Below are positions 39,197 to 49,651 of a stretch of 64,000 bases of DNA, piece after piece (the stretch's first letter is position 1; every line of letters begins with the position of its first letter). A program made the translations under genes and the position numbers. The notes under the pieces are model-generated. The model did not search any database, was not told the origin of the DNA, and saw only the letters and a list, made by a program, of their open reading frames with translations. Origin of the DNA: Vreelandella alkaliphila (lineage in GTDB: Bacteria; Pseudomonadota; Gammaproteobacteria; Pseudomonadales; Halomonadaceae); the NCBI RefSeq assembly GCF_016107625.1, contig NZ_JABASV010000002.1, positions 1 through 64,000 of the forward strand, in the 5' to 3' direction.

Positions 39197-40300
39197 CTAT
39201 AGCCGCATCGGCATAACAACATAAAGCGCATCACCGCCGCCAGGTTCTTCTAACAGCGCACTGCTGTTGGGATCTGCCAGCGTCATCTGCACTCGATCCT
39301 CATCCAGTACCGAAAGCACGTCTACTAAGTAACCTACGTTAAAGCCAACTTCCATGGCTCCGCCATTATACTCAACGGCCACATTCTCTTCGGCTTCTTC
39401 CTGTTCAGGATTATTGGCCATTACTTTAAGATTGTTTTCCTCAAGGTACAGCCGCACACCACGATATTTCTCATTCGAGAGAATAGCAGTACGTGAAAGC
39501 ACCTGACGCAATTCAGCACGCTCAGCGATTAGTACTTTATCGCCATTGCGCGGCACTACACGCTCGTAGTCAGGGAATTTGCCGTCAATCAGCTTAGAGG
39601 TAAACGTAAAGTCGCCTGTATGAGCGCGAACATGGGTTGAACCCAAGGTAAGACTTACCGGCTCATCGCTGTCATCCAACAAGCGGGAAAGCTCTAGGAT
39701 GCCTTTACGCGGCACAATAAGCTTTTGCGCTTGGTCAACCACAATATCGATAGGCCGTGAGCACATAGCCAAGCGGTGCCCATCAGTGGCAACGGTGCGC
39801 AACAAATTACTTTGAATTTCGAGCAGCATGCCGTTCAGATAATAGCGAACATCCTGCTGGGCCATTGCAAAAGACGTTGACTCAATCAGGTGCTTCAATG
39901 TCCCTCTGGGCACACTAAGCTCCTGACTACCATCAGCATCTTCAATATTTGGAAACTCTGCAACGGGCAGCGTCGAAAGCGTAAAGCGCGAACGACCACT
40001 GCGCAGTACGGCACGCCCCTCTTCTACCGCCAACTGAATCTCAGATTGATCAGGCAACGATTTACAGATATCCATTAGCTTACGAGCAGGAACCGTGGCA
40101 GCACCCTCTTGATCAACTTGGCTCGCCACGGTACGGCCCACTAGCTCTACTTCTAGGTCGGTACCGGTTAATGCTACCTGATCCCCTTCTACTTGGATCA
40201 GTACATTAGAAAGTACTGGTAGCGTTTGGCGCCGTTCGACTACGCCCGCCACCAGAGTCAGCGGGCGAAGCAACGCCTCTCGGGAAATAGTAAATTTCAT
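39197..40300 (-). CDS. dnaN: DNA polymerase III beta sliding clamp
   Basis: Ring-shaped processivity clamp. From ATG 40300 (GGAG upstream) the product is 367 residues, the family length, starting MKFTISREALL and ending VMPMRL, the C-terminal clamp motif that closes the partner-binding pocket. An in-frame start 45 bases upstream is less likely. It lies between dnaA and recF. Confidence 0.98.
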   Translation of the reverse strand: MKFTISREALLRPLTLVAGVVERRQTLPVLSNVLIQVEGDQVALTGTDLEVELVGRTVASQVDQEGAATVPARKLMDICKSLPDQSEIQLAVEEGRAVLRSGRSRFTLSTLPVAEFPNIEDADGSQELSVPRGTLKHLIESTSFAMAQQDVRYYLNGMLLEIQSNLLRTVATDGHRLAMCSRPIDIVVDQAQKLIVPRKGILELSRLLDDSDEPVSLTLGSTHVRAHTGDFTFTSKLIDGKFPDYERVVPRNGDKVLIAERAELRQVLSRTAILSNEKYRGVRLYLEENNLKVMANNPEQEEAEENVAVEYNGGAMEVGFNVGYLVDVLSVLDEDRVQMTLADPNSSALLEEPGGGDALYVVMPMRL

Positions 40301-40355
40301 CGGTACTCCGGTTTCTATCCTGAAAGGCCCGCAATGCAGGCCCAAACGATAACGG

Positions 40356-41822
40356 TTAACTAGTTAGCAGGCGAAGAAGATTCTTGTAATCTTCACGAAT
40401 ATCCGCATTTTCCTCTTGCAGCGCTTTTACTTTACGACAAGCGTGCAATACGGTCGTGTGATCACGGCCACCAAAGGCATCGCCTATTTCCGGCAAGCTG
40501 TGATTTGTCAGCTCTTTAGCTAGCGCCATAGCAACTTGCCTCGGCCGTGCGACGGAACGAGAGCGGCGTTTAGAAAGCAGATCGGCAACTTTAATTTTGT
40601 AATATTCGGCAACCGTTCGCTGAATATTATCAACCCCTACCTGCTTATCTTGAAGCGCTAACAGGTCTTTAAGCGATTCGCGAATAAAGTCCTGGGTAAT
40701 GGTTTTCCCCATGAAATGCGAATCTGCAATCACCTTTTTCAGCGCACCTTCAAGCTCGCGGACGTTCGAGCGAATCTTCTGAGCAATAAAGAAGGCAGCG
40801 TCGTGTGGAAGATCAACTTTCGCCTGATCTGCCTTTTTCATCAAAATCGCTACACGGGTTTCAAGCTCTGGCGGCTCAATAGCCACTGTCAGGCCCCAGC
40901 CAAAGCGCGATTTCAGACGCTCCTCCACACCACTAATCTCTTTTGGATAGCGATCAGAGGTAAGTATCATTTGCTGCCCACCCTCTAACAACGCATTAAA
41001 GGTATGGAAGAACTCTTCCTGGGAACGCTCTTTTCCAGCAAAAAACTGAATATCATCAATAAGTAGCGCATCAACGCTGCGATAAAAGCGCTTGAAGTCG
41101 TTAATCGCATTTAACTGCAGTGCTTTTACCATATCCGCGACAAAGCGTTCAGAGTGTAGATACACCACACGGGCATTTTCGCGGCGGCCAGCCAGGGCGT
41201 TACCGACAGCGTGCATCAAGTGTGTTTTACCTAAACCAACACCACCGTATAAAAACAGCGGGTTATAGGCACCGCCAGGATTTTCAGATACCTGACGGGA
41301 TGCCGCACGAGCGAGCTGGTTCGATTTACCTTCAACAAAGGTATCGAAGGTAAAATTAGGATTAAGACCACTACCATGTTTTAGGCTGCCTTCAACCTGT
41401 ACCTGGCGCTCATTTCCTCGCCGATTCGGTGACTCTTCACGCAGTTGATCAATTTCTCGCTCATCAGCAAGGTCTCCCCTTGGCGGCGTATGAACCGCAG
41501 GCGATGCTTGCCTTGAGGGAGATGCTGAGACCGGATTACCCAAATCTCTTGGCTGCGGGGCAGGAGCAGCCACACGGCGGCTACCTACCGTCAAACTGAC
41601 TTTGGGAGGCTTGGATGGCGCAAGTTCTCGCATCAGCTCGCTGATACGCTTTGAATACTTATCACTCACCCAGTCGCGCACAAAGCGATTCGGCGCCAAC
41701 AAGCGCAGCTCATTGGTCTCTCCTTCTTCTGCCTGCAGCGGACGTATCCAGGTATTGAACTGCTGTGAATTCAGTTCGTCCTGCAGGTAGTCCAGGCACT
41801 GTTGCCAAAGCGCGAGTGACAC
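40356..41822 (-). CDS. dnaA: chromosomal replication initiator DnaA
   Basis: AAA+ initiator that binds DnaA boxes and melts the origin. The 488-residue protein has domain I ([16 protein letters not shown]), a proline-rich linker, Walker [10 protein letters not shown] near residue 195, Walker [10 protein letters not shown], and domain IV with the DnaA signature [12 protein letters not shown]. It starts with GTG at 41822 preceded by a GGTGAGA segment; E. coli dnaA also uses GTG. Its upstream DNA carries DnaA boxes, so autoregulation is expected. Confidence 0.98.
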   Translation of the reverse strand: MSLALWQQCLDYLQDELNSQQFNTWIRPLQAEEGETNELRLLAPNRFVRDWVSDKYSKRISELMRELAPSKPPKVSLTVGSRRVAAPAPQPRDLGNPVSASPSRQASPAVHTPPRGDLADEREIDQLREESPNRRGNERQVQVEGSLKHGSGLNPNFTFDTFVEGKSNQLARAASRQVSENPGGAYNPLFLYGGVGLGKTHLMHAVGNALAGRRENARVVYLHSERFVADMVKALQLNAINDFKRFYRSVDALLIDDIQFFAGKERSQEEFFHTFNALLEGGQQMILTSDRYPKEISGVEERLKSRFGWGLTVAIEPPELETRVAILMKKADQAKVDLPHDAAFFIAQKIRSNVRELEGALKKVIADSHFMGKTITQDFIRESLKDLLALQDKQVGVDNIQRTVAEYYKIKVADLLSKRRSRSVARPRQVAMALAKELTNHSLPEIGDAFGGRDHTTVLHACRKVKALQEENADIREDYKNLLRLLTS

Positions 41823-42356
41823 TCATCTCACCATCGGTTGAAAACGGCCGACCATTGTAGCGCCCAACGAGACGGTTATCCACACGCACTAACGCCTCTT
41901 TTTGCCCTGTGGACAACTATTCATGAGGCATAGGGAAAAGCTGGTAATGGATCAAGGAAAAAGCTGTTTTGATGTCTTCTATACCCTGTTGAACACACCT
42001 AATTAACAGTTTATTTAAGGCTTATCCGAAGGTTATGCACAGATTTTTTATGTTTTTAAGCTGTTGATAAAAGTAAGCTAAAATAGCTTATCCACAATTA
42101 GTATCCCCACTATTAATAACAATAGGTTTTAAATAATTCCATTAGTAATAGTAGTGTCATGGCAAGAAGCCACGATGGCGATGTACGAAGAGCCTCCATT
42201 GCCTTTTTAACGCTTTTTATGCAAGGAAAAATTGCACCTGACGCGGGAAGTCTCTACAATTTCCGGTCTTGAATTGAAACTCCCCGGCTAGTTCCTCACT
42301 GGACCGGGTCTTTTGGAATTCACTTTCCGTCCTAAACCACGTGGGAATAACGAGTT
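41823..42356. other. oriC: candidate replication origin (oriC) between dnaA and rpmH
   Basis: No gene. Exact DnaA boxes TTATCCACA at 41876-41884 and 42088-42096 and TTATGCACA at 42033-42041 (plus strand); TTGTCCACA on the minus strand at 41908-41916; weaker GTATCCCCA at 42101-42109. Very AT-rich DNA (about 42090-42150) adjoins the last exact box and could be the unwinding element. The two flanking genes point away from each other. This is the Pseudomonas-type oriC position. The right end holds the rpmH promoter. Confidence 0.8.
42232..42260 (+). promoter_or_regulatory. rpmH promoter
   Basis: TTGCAC (42232-42237), 17-bp spacer and TACAAT (42255-42260), giving a leader of about 90 nt before rpmH. 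Confidence 0.7.
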
Positions 42357-42491
42357 ATGAAACGCACTTTTCAACCCAGCGTTCTCAAGCGCAAGCGCGC
42401 GCATGGCTTCCGTGCTCGTATGGCAACCAAAAACGGCCGTGCCGTTATCGCACGCCGCCGCGCCAAAGGCCGCAAGCGTCTGAGCGCCTGA
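42357..42491 (+). CDS. rpmH: 50S ribosomal protein L34
   Basis: Very basic 44-residue ribosomal protein, beginning MKRTFQPS, with [15 protein letters not shown] and ending [10 protein letters not shown], the normal L34 sequence and length. It lies directly downstream of the origin and upstream of rnpA, with the upstream promoter at 42232. Confidence 0.98.
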   Translation: MKRTFQPSVLKRKRAHGFRARMATKNGRAVIARRRAKGRKRLSA

Positions 42492-42504
42492 TCTCGGATT
42501 GCGT

Positions 42505-42906
42505 GTGCCGCATCAAGGCTTTCCCCGGTGCTTACGTTTGCTAAACGCCGGGGATTTTAGTCACGTGTTTGAACAAGCAGACCTGAAGGTTCATGGCAAA
42601 GGTATGATGGCGCTAGCGCGTTTGAGTACCCGGGGACATCCCCGCATTGGACTGGTGGTCAGCAAAAAGAATGTGAAGCTCGCTGTTGATCGCAACCGCT
42701 TTAAGCGACTCGTGAGAGAATCTGTTCGCCTCCGCCAAGATCACTTACCCTCTGTGGATATCGTGATACTGGCAAAGCGTGGTGTTCAAGATATTGATAA
42801 CGAGACGCTTAATCGCCAGCTAAATGGCATGTGGAAACGACTTCAGCGTGACGCACAGGCGGTGTCTGTACCACTCCCGCCTAATGGCGTAACACGTGAC
42901 GCTTGA
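42505..42906 (+). CDS. rnpA: ribonuclease P protein component
   Basis: Protein cofactor of RNase P, which matures tRNA 5' ends. The RNR motif region (VDRNRFKRLVRES) is clear, and the N-terminal FPRCLRLLNAGDFSHVF is typical. The start is a non-ATG codon: GTG 42505 with GGA 6 bp upstream is chosen; TTG 42499 is also in frame. It lies 13 bp after rpmH. A yidD gene usually follows rnpA but is not present. Confidence 0.93.
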   Translation: MPHQGFPRCLRLLNAGDFSHVFEQADLKVHGKGMMALARLSTRGHPRIGLVVSKKNVKLAVDRNRFKRLVRESVRLRQDHLPSVDIVILAKRGVQDIDNETLNRQLNGMWKRLQRDAQAVSVPLPPNGVTRDA

Positions 42907-43021
42907 CGACACACCTCGCCGCTCGACCTCGGCCTGCCGCCTGGCAGGCTTTCGTGTGTCATGGGTCGAGTAAATGACACTGCGCCATTAGCATGTTCAC
43001 CACCCATCGGGCAGAACCCTC

Positions 43022-44707
43022 ATGGACGTAAAACGACTTTTATTACTGATTCCACTGGCAGTACTTGCCTATCTATTGGTTGTACAGTGGAATCAGGATT
43101 ATGGGCAAATAAGCGTCGATTCGACGCCTGAAATTACCCAAAACAGCAACGGCTCATCCGCCAATAATGTTGGCAGTGATGATTTATCGGTTCCTAGTTC
43201 ATCGGCTCCCCAAAATGCCATTAGTGAAGGCATGCCTGGAGAAGCAGAAAGTAACTCGTCTAGCCGAGACTTTATTGCTGTCACGACCGACGTTCTCGAC
43301 GTACGTATTGACCCATATGGTGGCGATATCGTGTACGCCGCTCTACCGCAGCATAAGCTAACGCAGGATTCAGATCGTAACTACGTGTTGCTTTCTGATA
43401 ACTCAACGCGTAGTTACGTCGCCCGTTCGGGTCTTCAACTGGACGGCCAGGCTAGCCGCATTGCCTTCACGCCCGAGCGTACCGAGTACCGCTTAGGGAA
43501 CGATGAAGAGCAGCTAAGTGTTGATTTAACAGCGGAAGTTAACGGCGTTGAGGTTATTAAGCGATTGACGTTTAAGCGCGGCGACTACGCTGTCAACGTT
43601 AGTTACTATTTAGCCAACAACACCGAGTCACCGATTAGCGCACGCTTTATCGGTCAACTGGCGCGCGATAATAGCCCTGACCCCTCAAGTGGCGTCTCTA
43701 TGGGTATGAAATCGTATCTTGGTGCAGCCTACTCTACCCCTGACGCGCGGTACGAAAAAATCGACTTCGACGATATTCAAAGCCATAACTTTGAAAATCG
43801 TGAGGCGCAGGGTGGCTGGATTGCGATGATCCAGCACTACTTCGTATCTGCCTGGGCACCGGCGCAAAATCAGCAAAACCTCTACTATGTCACTACCGAT
43901 TCACGGGATCGTAATGTCGTAGCGTTTGCTGGCCCCACGAGCAGTGTGGCCGCTGACGGCGAGGCAACGCTAAGCGCAACGCTGTACATGGGGCCCAAGG
44001 TTCAAGACTATCTTGAACAAGTCGCTCCCAACCTACGCCTAACCGTAGATTACGGTTGGCTGTGGTTTATCGCTAACCCGCTGTTCTGGTTACTGGATAA
44101 GATCCACGACATCGTTGGCAACTGGGGCTGGTCAATTGTACTGCTGACCGTACTCGTGAAACTGGTGCTGTTCCCGCTATCCGCCAAAGCCTACAAGTCA
44201 ATGGCGCGTATGCGTAAGCTTGGCCCGGAAATGCAGCGTCTCAAAGAGATGTATGGCGATGATCGCCAGAAAATGTCTCAAGAGATGATGAAGTTCTACC
44301 AGAAGGAAAAGATCAATCCTCTGGGCGGCTGCTTACCAATTCTGGTGCAAATGCCGGTCTTTATCGCGCTGTATTGGATGCTGCTTGAGTCTGTTGAGCT
44401 GCGCCATGCGCCGTTCATGTTCTGGATTCAAGATCTGTCGGTGAAAGATCCGTACTTTATCTTGCCAATTCTGATGGGGATCTCGATGTTCGTTCAGCAA
44501 ATGCTGAACCCGACACCGCCCGATCCCATGCAGGCGAAGATTATGAAGATGCTGCCGATTATCTTCACCTTCTTCTTCCTGTGGTTCCCAGCAGGTCTGG
44601 TTATCTACTGGGTCGTCAACAACATCATCTCGGTGGCGCAGCAGTACCTCATTACGCGTAATATTGAGAATGATCCAAACGTCGGCAAAGGGTTGCGAAC
44701 CAAGTAG
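43022..44707 (+). CDS. yidC: membrane protein insertase YidC
   Basis: Inserts and folds inner-membrane proteins alone or with SecYEG. The 561-residue protein has an N-terminal anchor (residues 4-21), a Ser/Asn-rich acidic linker, a periplasmic domain to about residue 345, and five C-terminal membrane segments with WGWSIVLLTVLVKLVLFPL and GGCLPILVQMPVFIALYW. The hydrophilic-groove arginine-like position is in the KLVLFPLSAKAYKSM/LLTVLVK area. It lies 115 bp after rnpA. Confidence 0.97.
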   Translation: MDVKRLLLLIPLAVLAYLLVVQWNQDYGQISVDSTPEITQNSNGSSANNVGSDDLSVPSSSAPQNAISEGMPGEAESNSSSRDFIAVTTDVLDVRIDPYGGDIVYAALPQHKLTQDSDRNYVLLSDNSTRSYVARSGLQLDGQASRIAFTPERTEYRLGNDEEQLSVDLTAEVNGVEVIKRLTFKRGDYAVNVSYYLANNTESPISARFIGQLARDNSPDPSSGVSMGMKSYLGAAYSTPDARYEKIDFDDIQSHNFENREAQGGWIAMIQHYFVSAWAPAQNQQNLYYVTTDSRDRNVVAFAGPTSSVAADGEATLSATLYMGPKVQDYLEQVAPNLRLTVDYGWLWFIANPLFWLLDKIHDIVGNWGWSIVLLTVLVKLVLFPLSAKAYKSMARMRKLGPEMQRLKEMYGDDRQKMSQEMMKFYQKEKINPLGGCLPILVQMPVFIALYWMLLESVELRHAPFMFWIQDLSVKDPYFILPILMGISMFVQQMLNPTPPDPMQAKIMKMLPIIFTFFFLWFPAGLVIYWVVNNIISVAQQYLITRNIENDPNVGKGLRTK

Positions 44708-44724
44708 CACGCTCCCTTCTCCTA

Positions 44725-44762
44725 CCTCCAGACCCCCGCCCTAGCGGGGGTCTGGCGTTTTA
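44725..44762 (+). terminator. intrinsic terminator after yidC
   Basis: GC-rich stem CCAGACCCCCGC/GCGGGGGTCTGG followed by CGTTTT. Confidence 0.75.
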
Positions 44763-44808
44763 GGATGAACAACGCGACAATCTTCGCCATACACCAACGA
44801 GAAGCGCC

Positions 44809-46179
44809 ATGGCCGATCGACTTTACACCCAAGACACCATTACCGCTCTGGCAACTCCTCCTGGCCGCGGCGGTGTTGGCATTATTCGCGTCTCAGGCCC
44901 TGCCTGCCGCGATATCGCTGCCGCAGTACTTGGCCACTGCCCCTCCCCTCGTTACGCTCACTACGGCCCGTTTTATGCCGCTGAAAGCGTTATTGATGAA
45001 GGCATTGCCCTGCTGTTCAACGGGCCCCACTCATTTACCGGTGAGGACGTGCTTGAACTGCAAGGACATGGCGGGCCAATCATTATGGATATGCTGCTTG
45101 AACGCTGCCTACAGCTTGGCGCACGCCTAGCACGCCCGGGTGAGTTTTCAGAGCGTGCCTTTCTAAACGACAAGTTGGATTTAGCCCAAGCCGAAGCCAT
45201 TGCCGACCTGATAGACGCCACTTCCCGTTCCGCTGCCGAAAATGCCGTACGTTCGCTACAGGGCGAGTTTTCCCAGCGTATCTCGGCGTTAGTGGAGCGA
45301 CTCATTGAGTTACGGGTATACGTCGAAGCGGCGATTGATTTCCCTGAGGAGGAAATCGACTTTTTAGCCGACGGCCACGTCGCCAACCGTTTAGACAGCG
45401 TTCAGCAAGCGCTGACGGCGGTTCGCAAAGCCGCAGGCCAAGGGGCACTGTTACGCGAAGGAATGAGCGTGGTGATTGCTGGACGACCTAATGCCGGTAA
45501 GTCTAGCTTGCTCAACGCACTGACCGAACAAGATACCGCCATTGTCACGGATATTGCCGGCACCACCCGTGACGTGCTGAGGGAATATATTCACATTGAT
45601 GGCATGCCACTGCATATTATCGACACCGCAGGGCTACGCGACACCCCCGATGCCGTAGAGAAAATCGGCGTTGCCCGTGCTTGGGAAGAGATCGAAAAAG
45701 CCGACCGCGTGCTGTTATTGGTAGATGCCTCAACGACTGATGCGACCGATCCTATGACTATTTGGCCGGAATTTGTCGCCAGGCTCCCCGATCAAACACG
45801 CCTGACACTGGTGCGAAATAAAATCGATACCAGCGCCGAACAAGCCGGCATTGATTTATCCACAACCCCACCAACGATCAGACTATCCGCAAAAACTGGC
45901 GTGGGTGTGGATAACTTAAAAACCCATTTAAAGGACATCATGGGGTTTTCTGCGACGACTGAAGGGAGATTCTCAGCCCGCCGTCGCCATTTAGACGCCC
46001 TAGATCGCGCCATGATTGCGCTGGAAACAGGACGCGCCCAACTAGATGGCTACGGTGCAGGGGAATTGCTGGCCGAAGACTTGCGCGATGCTCAGCAGGC
46101 GTTAGGCGAAATTACCGGTGAATTCAGCGCTGACGACCTGCTCGGCGAAATCTTTGGCAGTTTTTGTATTGGGAAATAA
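44809..46179 (+). CDS. mnmE: tRNA modification GTPase MnmE
   Basis: With MnmG forms the cmnm5 modification of wobble uridine in tRNAs. The 456-residue protein has the N-terminal folate-binding domain ([22 protein letters not shown]), a helical domain, the G domain with [12 protein letters not shown] near residue 225, DIAGTTRD and NKID, and the C-terminal FCIGK motif with the essential Cys. Its partner mnmG is 17.7 kb downstream rather than adjacent. Confidence 0.98.
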   Translation: MADRLYTQDTITALATPPGRGGVGIIRVSGPACRDIAAAVLGHCPSPRYAHYGPFYAAESVIDEGIALLFNGPHSFTGEDVLELQGHGGPIIMDMLLERCLQLGARLARPGEFSERAFLNDKLDLAQAEAIADLIDATSRSAAENAVRSLQGEFSQRISALVERLIELRVYVEAAIDFPEEEIDFLADGHVANRLDSVQQALTAVRKAAGQGALLREGMSVVIAGRPNAGKSSLLNALTEQDTAIVTDIAGTTRDVLREYIHIDGMPLHIIDTAGLRDTPDAVEKIGVARAWEEIEKADRVLLLVDASTTDATDPMTIWPEFVARLPDQTRLTLVRNKIDTSAEQAGIDLSTTPPTIRLSAKTGVGVDNLKTHLKDIMGFSATTEGRFSARRRHLDALDRAMIALETGRAQLDGYGAGELLAEDLRDAQQALGEITGEFSADDLLGEIFGSFCIGK

Positions 46180-46217
46180 TCATCTGCTTTGGTCAATAAC
46201 AGACAGTGGCTAACAAG

Positions 46218-47063
46218 CTATTCGCCTACCAGCCACTCTGACCGATAGTCACTTTCCGAGCCTAGCAGCGGCGTAATGTGCTCCATCGCCGCCGCTAGAC
46301 GCTCATCTAATCCCCAGGGCGGGTTAATCACTAGCATTCCACTACCGTACATGCCATGGCTTTGCTCGTTTGGCGTATGCCGTTGAAGTTCGCTGCGCCA
46401 AATTTTACGGATGCCGCTCTCCCTCAAGCCGTTTAGCAGCGAGAGATGGTTGCCTGCTGGTAGCAATGGATACCACACCAGGAGCACCGCATGTCGCGCT
46501 TTTGCCAGGCTATAAGTCACCGCATCAACCACCTCCAGATATTCCGTTTTACGTTCGTAGCTAGGGTCAATCAATACGCACAAACGCGGTGTTGCAACCG
46601 GTACCAGCTCACTCAAACCTGCCAGTCCATCTCCATAAATTCGCTGCGCCTGCGGGGAAAGCGATTGGGTACTTAAGTGCTCATGCTCACCTGGATGAAG
46701 CTCAAATAACGTCAGGCGATCTTGCTCACGAAGCGGCTGAGAAAGCCACCAAGGTGAGCCAGGATAATGGGTAAGCTCAGATGCATGGGGCTGGGCAGTT
46801 GCCAACGTGGTTAGCCAACTACTCAGTAAAGGGTCACTTAGCTGCTCGCTCGCTTTCCACAGCGGCCAAATGCCCTCACGGTATTCTTGAAGCCGCTGAG
46901 TCTCTTTGGTGTTAAGTGGATAGAGGCCTCGTCCCGCATGAGTATCTATATATGTAATGGCTGTTTTTTTACGTAATAAGTAATCAACCACCGCGTAAAG
47001 CGTTAAATGTTTCTGCACATCGGCAAAGTTACCGGCATGGTAAGCGTGTTGGTAAGACAGCAT
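46218..47063 (-). CDS. rlmJ: 23S rRNA (adenine-2030-N6)-methyltransferase
   Basis: Methylates A2030 of 23S rRNA. The 281-residue protein starts MLSYQHAYHAGNFADVQKH, the RlmJ signature, with THAGRG as an S-adenosylmethionine element. The catalytic DPPY motif of E. coli RlmJ reads DPSYE here near residue 170, a conservative change. It is convergent with mnmE and separated from the OmpA-family gene by a terminator. Confidence 0.94.
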   Translation of the reverse strand: MLSYQHAYHAGNFADVQKHLTLYAVVDYLLRKKTAITYIDTHAGRGLYPLNTKETQRLQEYREGIWPLWKASEQLSDPLLSSWLTTLATAQPHASELTHYPGSPWWLSQPLREQDRLTLFELHPGEHEHLSTQSLSPQAQRIYGDGLAGLSELVPVATPRLCVLIDPSYERKTEYLEVVDAVTYSLAKARHAVLLVWYPLLPAGNHLSLLNGLRESGIRKIWRSELQRHTPNEQSHGMYGSGMLVINPPWGLDERLAAAMEHITPLLGSESDYRSEWLVGE

Positions 47064-47085
47064 AGTCGCTCGCTAACAGAGAATC

Positions 47086-47116
47086 GAAAAAAGCCCGCTA
47101 TGTGAGCATAGCGGGC
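47086..47116 (-). terminator. intrinsic terminator after the OmpA-family lipoprotein gene
   Basis: On the minus strand the 10-bp stem GCCCGCTATG/CATAGCGGGC with a 4-base loop is followed by TTTTTT. Confidence 0.8.
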
Positions 47117-47157
47117 GTTTATCGGCAATGCCGAGGTTAGCTAATCAATTGTTAGCG

Positions 47158-47835
47158 TTAACCCTGGCCATTTCCCATGGGACTCAAGGTGATTTCAACA
47201 CGGCGGTTTTGCGCCCGCCCTTGTTCAGAATTATTGCTAGCAACCGGCTGATTGGCCCCATATCCCATGGTGTTTAATCGAGCGGAGGATACGCCATTTT
47301 GGCTAAGGTAATTACCCACAGACTGGGCACGGCGTTCAGACAGACGCTGGTTATAATTTGCATCTCCGGTGCTATCAGTGTGGCCAGCAATGTTGACGCG
47401 AGTATCCTGATACTGGGTCAGTACATTCGCTACTTGGTTAAGTGAGTTACGTGCTTCGCTGGTAAGGTCAGCTGAGTCGAAACCAAAGGTAACGCCACTG
47501 GGCATATTAAGCACAATATCGTCACCGCGACGATCAATCTCAATACGCGAGCCCTGGAGATTTTGGCGCAGCTGTTGCTCCTGACGATCCATGTAAACGC
47601 CTATACCGGCACCCGCTGCAGCACCTACCGCCGCACCAATCAATGCGCGATCACGACGGCTAGTGCTGCCATCGCCAGACAGCGCACCGGCAGCAGCGCC
47701 AATGGCCGCGCCAATGCCAGATCCCATCGCAGTGCTAGAGCGCTGCGTCTGACCGCCATAAGGGTCCGAGGTAGCACAACCAGCTAACAAAATGGCTGCC
47801 GCCAGCGGGGTCAGTAGTCGAGAAATACGCATCAC
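47158..47835 (-). CDS. OmpA-family outer membrane lipoprotein (YiaD-like)
   Basis: A 225-residue lipoprotein. The signal peptide ends with the lipobox LLAGC (Cys near residue 19). A glycine/alanine-rich segment (two GAAxGAxxG stretches, residues 38-80) resembles the Gly-zipper of SmpA/Rick-type proteins, then a C-terminal OmpA domain (about residues 105-218) with TFGFDSADL and the peptidoglycan-binding HTDSTGDANYNQRLSERRA. It is likely anchored in the outer membrane and bound to peptidoglycan. It has its own terminator. Confidence 0.88.
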   Translation of the reverse strand: MMRISRLLTPLAAAILLAGCATSDPYGGQTQRSSTAMGSGIGAAIGAAAGALSGDGSTSRRDRALIGAAVGAAAGAGIGVYMDRQEQQLRQNLQGSRIEIDRRGDDIVLNMPSGVTFGFDSADLTSEARNSLNQVANVLTQYQDTRVNIAGHTDSTGDANYNQRLSERRAQSVGNYLSQNGVSSARLNTMGYGANQPVASNNSEQGRAQNRRVEITLSPMGNGQG

Positions 47836-47880
47836 TCACTCCTTGATAATCTTCAGGGTAATTGCTTTATATGTCGCTGA

Positions 47881-49050
47881 TCACTCATCGCTTATTAATG
47901 TCAGCAATTCATTCAAGAATAATAGACCTTGAGGCGATGCACGCAGCTTTTCGGGCATTTCCATTAAAAGTCCTTTTTCATACGCGCTTTGTAACCGTGA
48001 AAGTAACACGGCTGAGGGCTGTCCTGTGTAAGCCGTCCAGACACCCATTGCGACCCCATCGGTTAAACGTAATGCATTCATCGCAAACTCAAGGGGTAGC
48101 TCCTGCGTTGCTATCGGCTGCTTGCCAGCCACAAAGCCACGCGGATCATTTGCACGACGTAAATACGCCTCTGGCTGACGTGTTTTCCAGCGCCTTTCGA
48201 TATGCCGCTGCCCCTGACTATCGACCGTCGTCAGCTTTCCATGCGCTCCCGCCCCAATACCCAAATAATCGCCAAACTGCCAATAATTGATGTTGTGGCG
48301 ACTTTGTTGTCCCGTTCGCGCGTAGGCGGAGATTTCATAGCGCCGCAAACCGGCTTGCTCAAGGCGTTGATGGCCAGCTTCTTGAATGTCCCAGAGAGCC
48401 TCTTCTTCTGGTAACACAGGCGGATGAGAGAAAAACGCCGTATTCGGTTCAAGCGTTAACTGATACCAGGAGAGATGCTCTGGCTCCAGAGCCAATGCTT
48501 GATCAATATCCTCCATCGCTTGAGCCGGGGTTTGTTTGGGTAACCCATGCATTAAATCAATATTGAGATTATCAAACCCAGCCTCACGCGCCTGGTGAAC
48601 AGCATTGACCGCTTCTTGGCCGCTATGAATACGCCCCAAGGCGCTAAGCTGTTCAGGGCGAAAGCTCTGAACTCCCAAAGACAAGCGATTGATCCCAGCT
48701 TCTCGATAACCAACAAAACGCTGCTGCTCGGTCGTGCCAGGATTCGCTTCAAGGGTAATTTCAATAGTAGAAGAGAACGGCAACCGGAGGCGTATCTCTT
48801 TGAATAATCGATCGTAAAAAGCTGGCGATAACAGGCTTGGCGTGCCACCACCAATAAAGATAGTTTGAATCTCTCTTTCATTCGCTAACGATAAATCACC
48901 CTCCAAATCACAGAGCAGGGCGTTTAGATAAGCGGCTTCGGGCAGCTCGTCAGTGTTGGGCTCATGGGAATTAAAGTCACAGTACGGGCACTTACGTACG
49001 CACCATGGCGTATGGATGTATAGGGATAAGGGAGGCAATAGCTCAGCCAT
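47881..49050 (-). CDS. hemW: radical SAM haem chaperone HemW
   Basis: Formerly called oxygen-independent coproporphyrinogen oxidase-like; now regarded as a haem chaperone. The 389-residue protein has the radical SAM motif CVRKCPYC (Cys17, 21, 24), GGGTPSLL, and the HemW C-terminal domain. It lacks the extended N-terminus and extra cysteine of HemN. It overlaps the end of rdgB by 8 bases on the same strand, the usual pairing. Confidence 0.94.
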   Translation of the reverse strand: MAELLPPLSLYIHTPWCVRKCPYCDFNSHEPNTDELPEAAYLNALLCDLEGDLSLANEREIQTIFIGGGTPSLLSPAFYDRLFKEIRLRLPFSSTIEITLEANPGTTEQQRFVGYREAGINRLSLGVQSFRPEQLSALGRIHSGQEAVNAVHQAREAGFDNLNIDLMHGLPKQTPAQAMEDIDQALALEPEHLSWYQLTLEPNTAFFSHPPVLPEEEALWDIQEAGHQRLEQAGLRRYEISAYARTGQQSRHNINYWQFGDYLGIGAGAHGKLTTVDSQGQRHIERRWKTRQPEAYLRRANDPRGFVAGKQPIATQELPLEFAMNALRLTDGVAMGVWTAYTGQPSAVLLSRLQSAYEKGLLMEMPEKLRASPQGLLFLNELLTLISDE

Positions 49051-49651
49051 GCGCCACCTTCAACAATTCAACCAAGCCCTGTAATGCCCGCCCACGATGA
49101 CTAAGTCGATTTTTGGTTTCACTGGATAACTCGGCAACACTCATTCCTTGGTCCGGTAACCAGAACAGAGGGTCATAACCAAAACCGCCATTACCTCGCG
49201 GGTGCGCCAGAATTTCACCTTCCCAACTGCGTTGCACAATCACAGGTACAGGGTCTTCGGCATGACGCAAATACACCAATACGCACCAATAACGTCCACT
49301 ACGCTGACCTTCAGCATAGCGACTGAGCGACGTTAATAACTTCTCATTATTGCGCTCGTCACTTTTAGGCTCACCGGCATAGCGCGCTGAATAGATACCC
49401 GGCGCACCGTGAAGTGCATCCACCTCAAGACCTGAGTCGTCTGCCAATGCAGGCAACCCACTGATTTTACTTGCCTCACGAGCTTTCAGAAGTGCGTTTT
49501 CTACAAAAGTAAGCCCTGTTTCTTCCACATCTCCCACTCCAAATTCGGATTGCGGACGAACATCTAACCCAAGAGGTGCTAGTAATTGATTGAATTCTTT
49601 TAGTTTTCCTACATTTCCACTGGCTAAAACTAAGGTATTGGGCGATGCCAT
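49043..49651 (-). CDS. rdgB: XTP/dITP pyrophosphatase
   Basis: House-cleaning nucleotidase that removes ITP, dITP and XTP. The 202-residue protein has the N-terminal LASGNVGKLKEF, the ADDSGLEVDAL catalytic segment, FGYDPLFW and LSHRGRAL at the C-terminus. It is first in rdgB-hemW. It is divergent from the curli locus with a 284-bp AT-rich spacer. Confidence 0.97.
   Translation of the reverse strand: MASPNTLVLASGNVGKLKEFNQLLAPLGLDVRPQSEFGVGDVEETGLTFVENALLKAREASKISGLPALADDSGLEVDALHGAPGIYSARYAGEPKSDERNNEKLLTSLSRYAEGQRSGRYWCVLVYLRHAEDPVPVIVQRSWEGEILAHPRGNGGFGYDPLFWLPDQGMSVAELSSETKNRLSHRGRALQGLVELLKVAHG

Noticed and set aside
41120-41353. 77-codon plus-strand ORF inside dnaA
   Set aside because: Antisense shadow of dnaA.
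42907-43021. Possible yidD remnant between rnpA and yidC
   Set aside because: No frame shows the YidD cysteine/proline motif; only a hairpin-forming spacer is seen.
44765-45130. 121-codon plus-strand ORF overlapping mnmE
   Set aside because: Another frame of mnmE, starting inside the yidC terminator region.
47862-48290. 142-codon plus-strand ORF opposite hemW
   Set aside because: Antisense to hemW, basic and histidine-rich as expected for a shadow frame.
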